From assembly GCF_037975245.1 (NCBI RefSeq), contig NC_092577.1:5403501-5467500 (forward strand): DNA of 64,000 bases, given 5' to 3'. The position numbers and the translations under genes were made by a program. This DNA comes from Apostichopus japonicus (taxonomy: Eukaryota; Echinodermata; Holothuroidea; Aspidochirotida; Stichopodidae). How positions within the stretch are numbered: position 1 is the first letter of the stretch; every line of letters begins with the position of its first letter. This document shows, in pieces, positions 53,886 to 64,000 of this stretch. The notes beneath the pieces are model-generated. The model made no database searches and was not told where the DNA came from. It saw nothing but the letters and a program-made list of their open reading frames with translations.

Positions 53886-56800
53886 GATAGATATGTCTGT
53901 GAGGTAGCTCCTGTTCTGCTAAATTATGTTTCCTTGCAATGAAGGGATTGCCTTAACTTATATCTAGTGCTCTGATCGGTTTTTGCTAACATAAATATAT
54001 ATATATTCTGCAGTAACAGTTGATATTTAATTACAATGCAATATTTGGCATAATGTTCTACTGTGTTGATGTTGAGCAACCGTGTGAAGGATTAAGTACC
54101 CGTTTTGGCATTGCTTACTGTTTTACAAAATGCGTGATTCATTGACCAATCAGACAGAACAAGTAATAAAAGCAGCCTCGCTTATCATTATTACATTCCG
54201 CTAACAATGTTACAATAACTTGGTTGTAGAAGTGAAAGTAGGCATACACCAATAGGTATGCCCTGTCCTTTTTATGTAGTAGATGGTCTTCCTCAAACCT
54301 ATATACGTTAACACTAAATTACCATAAACTTGATATCATTATGTTGTTGGATTATCCCTCAGTGTAAAGGCTGTAACTGGAATAGTGAAATAGTTTAATT
54401 TAAACTCTACTTATATTACACCATTCCCGCAGCTTCGCCTCTGGCAACTTATGTTGATGTCTTTCCTTCAACGCTATCGTTATTTTGTGAGATTATCCCT
54501 CAACGCAAGGCTATGACTTGAAGAGAGAAATATTTTAAGTTATCCCATTCCGGGCTTTTGACATTTTTTATTAATTTCTTCCCTTTAATAATGTGGTCTT
54601 GTTTATGACTGAAAGGTGTAATCATTAAAACATTGTAATCATTGTAAAATTAACTTCAATCGTTTAAGATTACGGCGGGTATAGGGAACATAATCTATAC
54701 AGAAGAAAATGGAGGGACATTTCATGCAGAATGTAAAGACATGGCACGTCACATGTAGTGACGCCTACACCAACATGAAATATATGTATCAATAACACAA
54801 AAATTAATCATATCAGTTGAATTTAACAGTTAGTAGTGACGTTAGGTAGGACTGGATATTACGAAGTTCCACTTGCGAGAAAACTATACTGCACTTAAAG
54901 GTAGGACAGATGTTTTTTAATGCAATTAGAAAAAAACAATATCTGAAATGACTATGCATGTATTTAACCATATCAGCCAATGCACAATTAGCGCTTTTTA
55001 TTTATTTCCATGTATGTTATAACCTATATTTCATAAAAAGGGACATGTTAATATATTTCAAGAATCATATACCGCTACGAACGTCGTGGACAATACATTT
55101 GTATCTCATCGCTTATCTTTATATAACGTCGATTATAAAGTCAAAATTAGTGTGCCTCTAATTAATGGTTGGATGGGTTGGAGAGGCCTCGATAGGCATG
55201 TCCCAAATTCCATACCGTAACATGAGGTACCGTCCAATATTAAAGCTGCATGCACATGTATTATTGGCCTATCTACAGCAAAACCCTTTGTATCTATGAC
55301 AATAATTTGATTGCGGCCCATGAAATAGTTGTATCTTTACAAGAAGCGAATCACTGCATGTCAGACATACTAAACAAACAAGATACAAAGTAAAACGAAA
55401 CTGAAAGAGAATGCATTCGTTTGCTTTTCTTATCCGATAAGTTAATATTTAACACATTACAAGTGGCAATGTGCGCTCAGCACAGATGCAACCGTATTGT
55501 TCTGTAAAATATGATGACTTTTACGAAGTCATGTACATACAATTTTATGCAATCCAACTGGGCTAGGTTAGAAATATACATTTAATGACTGTAGCAAGAC
55601 ACTACATGATAACAATGAATGAAATCTACACACGATATGTTCGATATGTAATGACTGATTAGGAAATATGCGTCTGAACTGAAATATTAGTTAATATAAG
55701 TAAAGTTAATAATGCATGGAAAATATGCCATCCGAAACAATAATATACTGTGGCAATTATAACAGTTGGCAACATGAATAGATACGCTTAAGAATACACA
55801 CGTATAACAAAAAAGTAATAATCAGTCGAAATATTTTTTCATTCGATAAGTGCATATTCACTAGATATACAAGTACATTAAGCTTATGTGCCAATAAAGA
55901 TGTTAACATACTCCCTACATCAGTTTCATATACAATACCTTTGAAAAGCATTCATAAACTTAGGTTTTTACCCATAATTTACGAACTGAAAATATGACAA
56001 CTGCTGTATGCATGTTTCATTGTTAAAGAAGAGTAGAAGTAAGTAGGATAATGTAGTAAAGCTACTTGTCAATCAATACGTCTGTTATGTTTTGATTTAC
56101 GATGTAGTGCACTGATTTGCCAACAAAAGAGATAACTTACGTTTTATATCAGCTCACCAATAACCAAGAAACAAAGTAAACATGAACTTTGGTACCACTC
56201 ATAGTACGCCAATTGATATCCTTATAACCATAGCAAATTAGGGTTATTTGGGGTCTTTTTTAATTTAGATTAGAGATAATACAAATGTAATTATGAGGTT
56301 TATTTATTAATTGAATATGTTATAGAATAAGGTATATGTATGAATCGATTTGAGAAGTAAACATTAAAATACTTATCGATGAACAAAAATACAAGAGAAA
56401 ATAACATATGATATAACTTCAGTGTTAAGAGGAGGATTTACAATAATTCAATGTTTAATGTTAGTGTTTTACACTACCTCTAAAATTACACGAAGGGAAA
56501 ATACAAAGAGATCAATTTAGAAATATCCTGAAATATCCCTCACAATAGCATATTTCACGTTCAATAACAATTCATGACCTAATCTGCCCAGTCAAGCCAT
56601 GTGTTTCATTTTACAATTGAGGAACACAATTTCCTACAAATTGAAACGTAAATGGCTTAAATTACATTTCCAAACCTGTGAGAAGTTAATATGGATTGAT
56701 TCAATATCTAGTAAGTCTCCGTTTGTAATTTCTTGAGCACGCATGTATCGTGTCCATCAGTGAAATCAACAATTTAATTGCTTGAGACTAATTCTTAATA

Positions 56801-57617
56801 CAGAGGTTGACAGACGAGCAGAACTTGATGTGTTGGCTGTTGAGTGAGATGATGATGTTTTGCATTATTTGTTTTGAAATAAAAATAATTGTAAGGTAAC
56901 AAGTAACAGGTGATGTTTTGACATATATGTGGAAGTATCAATATAAGTATGATGACAACGATGTGTTAGCATGTTCAGTGATTTTAAAGATTAACAGTGT
57001 GATAACGAGGACCTGAGTAAGAGTTATTTGTAACTCACACTCATTTCTAAAGAAACAACAGGTCACTTTATATGTTTTGCAGTGACATTATTTATATTAG
57101 GCACAATATCAGTAGTGAGTATATTGGCGGTACACTACGATCACTACAACAGAGTACAGTCGCCCTAGCCTACATAACCATTCAACGATTATTTTGGGCA
57201 GAATTCTGCTTTGTAGTTTACAAGAGATGGAAGTTATGGTATATTACTTTGACTGAAAGCAATTGTGACACATATGAAGGCATTTCAATATTTGTGTAAT
57301 GATACAAAATAAAACTTCAACCTTGGTCACGTGATCTTTAACGAAATCGTTTTTATTCAAATGCTTTAATAACCCAAGTAAACTAAGCCGCTTTAATGAC
57401 AACGCTTGTTACGACTGCGCTATAAAGTAAAAAAGTTCGTAGAGCAATGCTCCTATCTCCAATTACTTGAAATCATGTTTTTGTTTTCAATGCAAAAGGG
57501 AAAGGTGGACAGAGCGAAGTACACACATTTATATAATTTTTTGACTTAAGAACTACACATTTGTTGTAACATATATCATAATAATAAAGGCCTCTAAGCA
57601 CAGCTACTACAGAAAAG
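53886..57617. other. Intergenic, no gene recognised
   Basis: About 3.7 kb of AT-rich DNA. Frames up to 75 codons occur (for example 55,133-55,321 and 57,072-57,299) without domains, splice support or composition change. No tandem array or transposon end is seen apart from a short AT run near 53,998. Confidence 0.5.
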
Positions 57618-57619
57618 TG

Positions 57620-57650
<31 letters not shown>

Positions 57651-57740
57651 GTATATATATATATATTTATATATATGTATATATACATATATATATATAT
57701 ACATATATATATATACATATATATATATATTTATATATGA
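57618..57740. repeat. (AT)n-rich microsatellite
   Basis: ATAT runs with occasional GTATAT and TTATAT interruptions cover about 120 bp. A minus-strand frame through it gives an IYIYIY peptide that only reflects the repeat. Confidence 0.9.
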
Positions 57741-58527
57741 TTGATAGCTAGATTATGATTTCTTTTCATAAGTATTCCTAATGGAAACATTATCAAGAAT
57801 TTTATTCCTTTTAGGTTTGTACCGACTGCTGTTAAAACTGTATCTGGCGGACATGAAATTTTATGACTGGAATAGACGGTTATTTTGATAAAAAAAAATG
57901 ATTATTTTAAAACTTGAAAAAGAAATTATGAATGGTATATTTACATCGCCTTCATAAGTTTACATTTACTCTTGTGTTTGTACAGCTAAACGTCTTTGAA
58001 ACATGTCAGTTATAACCAAAGCTCAAATCACTGATGTGGCAAATGTACTTCAAAACAATAGGATCAATCAACCAAAACTATGTACTCAAATCTGTTACTG
58101 ATGTCAGTAGGTGCGTAATATGGAAATCATATTGAATTTTTCTTAAGCCGGGACTGATACTACTCTACGGTATTTAAGTGACAATATAATTATTTGCTTT
58201 GTAAATTTTACTCCCAAATTTAAACTAGTAATGTTAAAGTTCGATATAATACTGTAAACAGCATTCTCATCTATGTAAATTATAAAACAATGCTTGTTTA
58301 AGTTATTAAGTGACAACATCTTTAAGTGACGTTCTTTTAAATTTCTCGCAGAATGTTCTTTTTTTAAGCAATAAATAGGCAAATCAATATGGAGACATAA
58401 TGATATGATTTGACCTACTGTTCTTAACATTGAAACATTATGTTAAATTGGATAAGTGATAGCAACATATCGCCAGTGTCGTTTCCAAACGTAGCGACAG
58501 TAACTTAAAGTAAACTCAGCAATTCTC
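57741..58527. other. Downstream of the minus-strand Ig gene, no exon recognised
   Basis: If the minus-strand Ig gene were intact, transmembrane and cytoplasmic exons would be expected here. I found no convincing membrane exon. A 95-codon frame at 58,143-58,430 is unsupported. Confidence 0.4.
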
Positions 58528-58601
58528 CTAGTAGTGGGTCCAGCAAGTTGTAATATTTAAATTACTTGTATTAACTAATAACAACGTTTTTGATAACTTA
58601 C

Positions 58602-58870
58602 CATATGTAAAGTAAGTGGTAGTTAGTATTCTCTCGGGATAGTAAGTTAGAGAACTACTTTGGCAGGAAATATTTCCACATTCCTTGATCGTATGAAGTA
58701 AAATCGTTGTCCTTGTATCCAAGGTTTTTCCGTCCAGACCTACGGTTGTAGTGTAGCTATCTGTTCTCGATATTTCTTCATCGTCCACCGTAAAAGATAT
58801 GTTAACTGCAGGTCTGCTACCAATAGCGTAACACCACACCACTACAGACTTATTACAGGGAGGTAAATCC
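58602..58870 (-). pseudogene. Ig-like receptor, second Ig domain exon
   Basis: The minus-strand frame shows a first Cys in VVVWCYAIGSRPAVNISF and a second in ECGNISCQSSSL, matching the C...C pattern of an Ig C2-type domain. The exon ends at GTAAGT after TATG, in phase 1, as usual for Ig exons. The 5' edge is uncertain: a CTGTAG acceptor just before the VW codons gives phase 1, while the coding sense seems to extend further upstream (LPPCNKS). It lies about 0.4 kb downstream of the first Ig exon of the same gene. The exon itself shows no stop, but the gene is damaged in its first exon. Confidence 0.6.
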
Positions 58871-59280
58871 CATCTCCATTATGGTAATAAGATACATTAT
58901 TGAACCAGATAGATATATTTGGTGGAACTAGGAAAGGAACAATACGATGATGGAGAGTGATACGTTTTGTAGAAGAAAAAGCTGTGCGAATATGTAATTT
59001 TAATTACAAACGGCAGTGCTTTTAAACACTTCTAATCTAGCCCACGTGATTAATAATTCTGTCTTTTCAATTTATACAACTAATTTTACGCATCGCCCTT
59101 CATCTATCAGTCCGAACGAAAGTATTGCGAAACAAAATGCAGCTCTGTCACGCTTGTAACACTTTACATGAAAATGGTAAACTAATGGAAATCTAAAATG
59201 TGTTTAAATAAGATGAAATATTATGAATATGATAAATAAAGAATAGTATATAATCAAAGGGCTGCGAAACAACTACAGAC

Positions 59281-59615
59281 CTTGTACGTCGATGAAGTAA
59301 GTTGACATCGTTTCTTTGTTTTGAATACATTCGTACTTTCCAATGTGTAGTAAACTTATCGGGTAGATGTACAGCGTAGCTATTCGGTAGTAAAAACAAG
59401 CTTCTTGAGAAATCGTCACGAAGCAAAAAACCTCCCATGAATAACAGATTGTCTTGAAATTTCCATTGAATTTTGTTCTGCTCTTTAATGCATTCAAGGA
59501 GAATCGATTCACCAATTGCTATGGAATATCTTTACACATTTTCAGTACATATACCAAATACACAAAATGCGAAAACAGCGAAAGCTGCTACATGTCTACA
59601 GTTTGCAACCGTCAT
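59281..59615 (-). pseudogene. Ig-like receptor, signal peptide and first Ig domain exon (damaged)
   Basis: An ATG at 59,615 opens MTVANCRHVAAFAVFAFCVF, a signal-peptide-like leader. The same frame then meets a TAA at codon 28 and continues IAIGESILLECIKEQNKIQW, the B and C strands of an Ig domain. After a one-base shift the F and G strands appear (LYIYPISLLHIGKYECIQNK), ending near a GT donor in phase 1. Core Cys, Trp and the YxC motif are all present. One nonsense codon and one frameshift make this a pseudogene or an allele with errors. Unlike the plus-strand gene, leader and domain share one exon. Confidence 0.65.
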
Positions 59616-61261
59616 TTTCCGATAACGCGGAAACACTCACCCAAAGAAGTGTATTAAATTAATCAAGAAATTATTGTAGTGTAAGAGCGCATAGATATAC
59701 TCACTCTATCAGCCCAGACAAATGAATCTACGGATGCCTGTTAATATCCGCAGAATGTGCAACGCCGCTAATAAGGTATACAGTTAGATTAAAGTTGTTC
59801 TGAAAATCTGAATCTAAGATCAAGGGAACAACTGACCGTACATTGATTAATCAATACACCCCAAAACATATGAATAAGTACATTGCTCCATAGAGGTAAT
59901 CACTATTGCGGTCAAGATATATCAACGTAACGGCGCCTACAGTATGTGCTGTATTTAAAATGAGCATCAGTGGTTTACAAATCATTGTTATAGAAGTATC
60001 ATTAAATGAATGTCAGAAAACAAACATGTTGTAACAGTTTATTCTTAAATGGAGCGTGCCAAAAGACTACTACACAAGCTTACAGACGTACATGCAAATA
60101 TTTGAACTATCCAAATAGCTGCTAGAAGGGAAAAAACTGTCAGAATAAATTAAGTATACTCTATGAATATTACGTGAAGTCCTTTTGGCTTTAATAGTTT
60201 GAGTTCAATCAGCAACACTAAATCCAGTTAGAAAGAGCCGACATGTAAACGATTATGCTAAACACAAGACAAGAGGGATAACAATCATAATACAATATTA
60301 ATCCGTAAATGGTAAATAAAAGATAACCGTAGATATAAAACATCATGAAATGAAAAAGAAACAATGCCTCTTACTTTTTAAAACTAAATATAAACTAAAA
60401 GGTTGAGATCAAACAAAGCCAATAGGTCAACTTCTAAAAGACTTTCGACAATGGATTAAGATTAAAAGTAGTATGCATTCAGTGTTATACATTGTAAATC
60501 AGACACCGTGCATTACCTGTATTATTATTTATTGAAATTCTTGCAAGAAATAAAACATATCATTTATGTAAGTAAGCCATGTTGGCCTGTTCAAAACACC
60601 GTACCGACGTGAAGAAAACGAAACCGTATAAAACTGTAAGAGTCATCTCAATATTCAGACTTATCTCGACTGTTAGATCAAGAATAAAGAAAAACACGTA
60701 TATTGTAAAGGCATCATATCAATTTGTCAAAATATCACTAGTCAATGAACCAAAACAATGGAACTATGTTTACACACCTAAAATGTAAAAATATAGGTAT
60801 AATCGTTTAAAGATATACCAAACCAAAGCGTTATACGACAAAAAGCAATTACTCGTGTGTATTCATGTGTGGTAGTATATCCGCCCCCCCCCCCTCCCTA
60901 TAGCTCACCGTGACTGTTATATGGACGATATTGTCTTAGTCTGCCTAGGACAGTTCAGTAGAGTAGGCCTGCTGACATTCATCCGCCAGTGATTTTGCCG
61001 TGAATCACCAATCTGTTCAACAACGGTCAGTTGACGACACAGAACTAATCTTATTCGATACTGTTTATCAAGTATTAAGACATAATAATAATCATATAAG
61101 AAATGATAATAATATTCTTAGTACCATTTTGTATTGAACAATAAAACAGCTCTTTACAAGGTTATGATCTTTAAGATAATACAATCATTATATTTATATT
61201 ATTCTTTTCTTCACAGAATTGAGATTATCTATCCGGTTTTAAGTGCTCCCGCTTTAGAGAC
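59616..61261. other. Space between the divergent Ig genes
   Basis: About 1.6 kb, AT-rich, with a poly-C stretch at about 60,885-60,896. It would hold the promoters of both Ig genes. I see no clear TATA box at a proper distance from either ATG. A 69-codon frame at 60,579-60,788 is unsupported. Confidence 0.4.
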
Positions 61262-61325
61262 ATGGCTTACATGTATGTGTTGATATTTGCCGCTGCAGTT
61301 GTATTTCAGACTCCGGGCTTTTGCG
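61262..61325 (+). CDS. Ig-like receptor (plus strand), exon 1: signal peptide
   Basis: An ATG opens MAYMYVLIFAAAVVFQTPGFC, a textbook signal peptide with a hydrophobic core and a small-residue cleavage region. A strong donor (G|GTGAGT) follows at 61,326, leaving phase 1. It splices naturally to the Ig exon at 62,133, also phase 1. The protein would be secreted or membrane-bound at the cell surface. The intron contains a Penelope-like tail (61,443-61,990). Confidence 0.78.
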
Positions 61326-61442
61326 GTGAGTAATTAATCAGAGGAAAAAAGTAATACTCACATGTTTTTGTTTGCATTTTTGTAGTTGTCAAGTAACTTA
61401 TGTAACGTTACAAATGCATTAACATACTAATTTTATGTAAAG

Positions 61443-61990
61443 GTAGTTGGCCTGACGTTTCGATCCTAGCAGGATCTTCTTCAGACGATTGAATCCTTAG
61501 GTAGCCGCCCTGACCTAGTACGAATCAGCAGAGAGAGGCTGTGGATGCAACACCTTCGCACCATTCAACCTCATGGGCTCAACATTCAGGAAGGACATGA
61601 CTAACTTTTCTTCTGCCCCCTCCATCTCCCCTTGCCCCCCTATCACTCCTCTTCTCATAGCTCTCTTCCAACCTTTTTCCTCTACATCTTGCTGTCTTTG
61701 TCCTTCTCCAGTTTATTCTCTACTCCGCTCTCTTAACCCTTTCTTTGTCCCTCCAGGCCTCCACTGTTTATCTCCTACTTCTCCTCTTCCCCTGTTGCTT
61801 TCTTCTCTCCATCCCTTGTCTACTTATCCCCTTACATCTATCTCTTTGTGTTCACCATGATCATTAGCCTGTCTGGACTCTGGTTTTGTTCCTTCTGTAA
61901 CTATTACTTATCATTTATAGCCTCTGAAGAAGATCCTGCTAGGATCGAAACGTCAGGCCAACTTACTTTTACAAATTCTATTACACAGGC
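61443..61990 (+). mobile_element. Penelope-like element tail, copy 3, in the Ig gene intron
   Basis: Starts with an inverted piece of the tail (CCTGACGTTTCGATCCTAGC, 61,451-61,470). Then in plus orientation come the last about 35 codons of the GIY-YIG protein (GSRPDLVRISRERLWMQHLR to EGHD, stop 61,602-61,604), the CT-rich tail, and GAAGATCCTGCTAGGATCGA plus AACGTCAG. Inverted tail segments at the 5' side are known for Penelope-type insertions. Unlike copies 1 and 2 it is not followed by the satellite. Confidence 0.85.
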
Positions 61991-62132
61991 CTTCTAGTGG
62001 ATAAACAGTTTGCTAACAGTTTTATTTTATTTTGATACTAAGTTTATGAATAAATCATGACATGTCATTGATCAAACATTTTTGTATTTACAGCCGGATT
62101 CTTGTTAATACGACTTATTTTACATCTTACAG

Positions 62133-62465
62133 AATCCACATATACAGAGATTCCTTTTGAAGCTCCAGAATGTAGCTTAATAGAATATCTTGAAATTGGT
62201 ACTATGGGGCTCATAGAGTGTTCCTTTAACGAAAACTATTTGGCAGTAACGTGGTATCATGTAAAAGAAAAGAAACCCATCTTTCTTTACAAGGACGGTG
62301 TGAAAAGCGGAGACTGCTACGGGTCCGGGAAATATGATATATATCCTAATGGCTCACTGCTTATTAGAGCTGTTGCTGCGAAAGACGAATCCGTTTACAC
62401 AGTATCGAAGGCCATCTCCAGTTTAGAACTACCCGAGTCTTATGATATCAGTGTACAGACGACAG
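62133..62465 (+). CDS. Ig-like receptor (plus strand), exon 2: V-type Ig domain
   Basis: Acceptor TTACAG at 62,127-62,132 (a second acceptor at 62,093 is in the same phase and would add 13 residues). The 333-bp exon starts and ends in phase 1; its donor is ACAG|GTAAT. It encodes GLIECSF with the B-strand Cys, LAVTWYHV with the core Trp, GSLLIRAV and a DESVYTV F strand. The usual YxC second cysteine is replaced (YTV). Two other Cys (PECS and GDCYGS) could form a different bond. Without the usual disulfide it resembles V-like domains of some invertebrate Ig proteins; partners and ligand are unknown. There are no stops. Confidence 0.75.
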
Positions 62466-63973
62466 GTAATTGCATCGTGTTCATTGTGCCAGGACTCATT
62501 TGGGAAATAAAAGCAAGCTCGTTATCATATTACCAGATTGTTTCCTTAATTTAACTGTCAGTTGTTCCTTAAAAATAAAATAATATCAACAACAAATAAA
62601 CTCTGCGATACGTTGTTACAACACAAATTTGCATTAAGGTACACAGTTAGGAAAACCGTGCTTGGAAATCAAGTTAAGTAGTCAGATAATCACTAAATCT
62701 AAATTGATATACTGTACTACTATATGTCTATACTGTTCAATTGGCTTTTTTAAGAACACTGCGATAAAATTGCCAATATTCGTAACATGAATAATGGTTG
62801 TTCTACCAGTGTACAGAAAAAGAAACTAAAATATTAAATTTACACTACGAGATGTCATTACTAAATAATAAACAGAAATTGCATTGCCAGCAAATACTAA
62901 TAAAAGCGAAAGTAATAACATGAGCCAATATTTATATTTAAAACATAAGCACTTTTAAAAGTAAGGAGAAAACATCTTTCAAAAGTGTGTTTCGATGGTT
63001 TCGAAAAGTTACAATCTTCTCGGCAGTGACCAATATCAATCACTTTGGATGTTTATATGTGGACATTCAATCACTTCCGACACTAAACAACCACTTTCGA
63101 CAACAATTCATCAATAGCCAACCACAATAGTCTGTCATTAATTTACGAATTATGTCCACCGTATCCTAACATATTCATATATTACTGATATATGCTATTC
63201 TACGTAAGCAGATCAGAAGAAGCAGAATTCATCGCCTTCAGCAACTGGTACTTTTATGTACTATTCTTTGTTAGGCCAATTATTAGTTTTCATTGCAATC
63301 GGAAAATCGCATTACGGTCGAATGATGGAATGCTAGCTTATTTGCAATTAATTGTACATACCATATACACATTTCTCAAGTACGCAAACAAGTTCATAGT
63401 GTGTGTATGGTAGTAAATACGGTATCACGTACAACATAGTACCTTAATCATAATTAAAACCGTAACATTTCACATAATATTGATTTCTAGTGTACAAGAG
63501 ATAAATCACGTGATATAAAATGTTGACAGACAAAAAAAGAAAAGAAAAAGCTAACACACAAACAATAATAAAGAAATCAAGTAAGCAAAGAACAAATACG
63601 AAATACATAACTAAGACCTTGGTCACGTGGTTTTTGTTTGACAACTGTTGATTATCAATTAGATATTGGATGATGATTTATAGCTTGAATTTTGAAGCGA
63701 TAAACAATTGAGTGAGATACCATTTCTTAAGCAATCGACACAATTTTTACATGCTTGCAAATCTTACAAATATTTGATCTTAAACCCTTTGCCGAAAAGT
63801 AACCTCATTCGCTTTGATCAAGTTAGGCAGTTGTGAGTAAGAACATGATATTTTGGGGGATTGATGACTATAAAAATCACGAAAGGGAAACCAGGTAGTA
63901 CGGAATAGCCAAAGCGAAGTTCCATTGGAATTCTTCATTTTACTTTCCAGTGTTAACCTACGTTTTATTCTAG
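62466..63973 (+). other. Intron of the plus-strand Ig gene
   Basis: About 1.5 kb, AT-rich. A segment at 63,070-63,120 with ACTTCCGACA and ACTTTCGACAACAATTCATC is faintly similar to 42,049-42,090. Nothing else is recognised. Confidence 0.5.
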
Positions 63974-64000
63974 AACCTGAACTTAACTTGTTGCAAGACA
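63974..64000 (+). CDS. Ig-like receptor, exon 3 (start only, runs off the window)
   Basis: A pyrimidine-rich acceptor GTTTTATTCTAG precedes a phase-1 frame reading EPELNLLQD to the window end. Position, phase and spacing suit the next Ig domain of the gene that starts at 61,262. Only 27 bases are visible. Confidence 0.5.

Overview
The window reads as nuclear DNA from a repeat-rich invertebrate animal. It has spliced exons with phase-1 Ig boundaries, many kinds of transposable element, minisatellites and no operon-like packing. The gene set (a very large GTPase of the VLIG/URGCP class, a NACHT/NLR relic, Ig receptor exons, a cyclase exon) and the repeat set (Gypsy, Penelope-like elements with GIY-YIG tails, TTAA and hAT-like DNA elements) suggest a marine invertebrate deuterostome. 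An echinoderm such as a sea cucumber is my best guess, but this is inference and no species-level marker was seen.

Layout. (1) 1-12,040: one copy of a duplicated non-coding segment, split by a 9.6-kb Gypsy-type LTR retrotransposon (977-10,573, minus strand, 266-bp LTRs, 5-bp target duplication CTCCC). That element was itself hit twice: by a foldback-like element with tandem-repeat inverted ends (1,703-5,080) and by a TTAA-flanked element (7,004-10,257) carrying pieces of a P2X7-tail-like gene. The second copy of the host segment, at 26,980-29,240, keeps the unoccupied insertion site. (2) 12,041-16,480: AT-rich non-coding DNA with an internal duplication. (3) 16,513-22,344, minus strand: an intact 1,943-residue single-exon very large GTPase, the one clearly intact large gene here, with paralogue scraps at 24.3 and 25.2 kb. 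(4) 29.8-34.4 kb: a LINE 3' end, candidate small exons, a 21-bp minisatellite and an isolated guanylyl cyclase exon. (5) 34,480-39,480: a large 43-bp satellite with higher-order structure, interrupted by a Penelope-like element; a second Penelope tail plus the same satellite lies at 49,967-51,280. (6) 41.7-47.1 kb: minisatellites, a 14-bp microsatellite array, a hAT-like element and a broken NACHT (NLR) gene. (7) 52.4-53.9 kb: a SINE-like piece and a truncated LINE. (8) 58.6-64.0 kb: two divergently placed Ig-domain receptor genes, a damaged one on the minus strand and an apparently intact one on the plus strand running off the window end.

Functionally, the recognisable host genes (VLIG GTPase, NLR relic, Ig receptors) belong to families tied to innate immunity or cell-surface recognition. 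The locus looks like a fast-turnover immune-type neighbourhood shaped by transposons and local duplication. I found no clear evidence of a wholly new system; the most informative structure is the dated stack of nested insertions with its preserved empty site.
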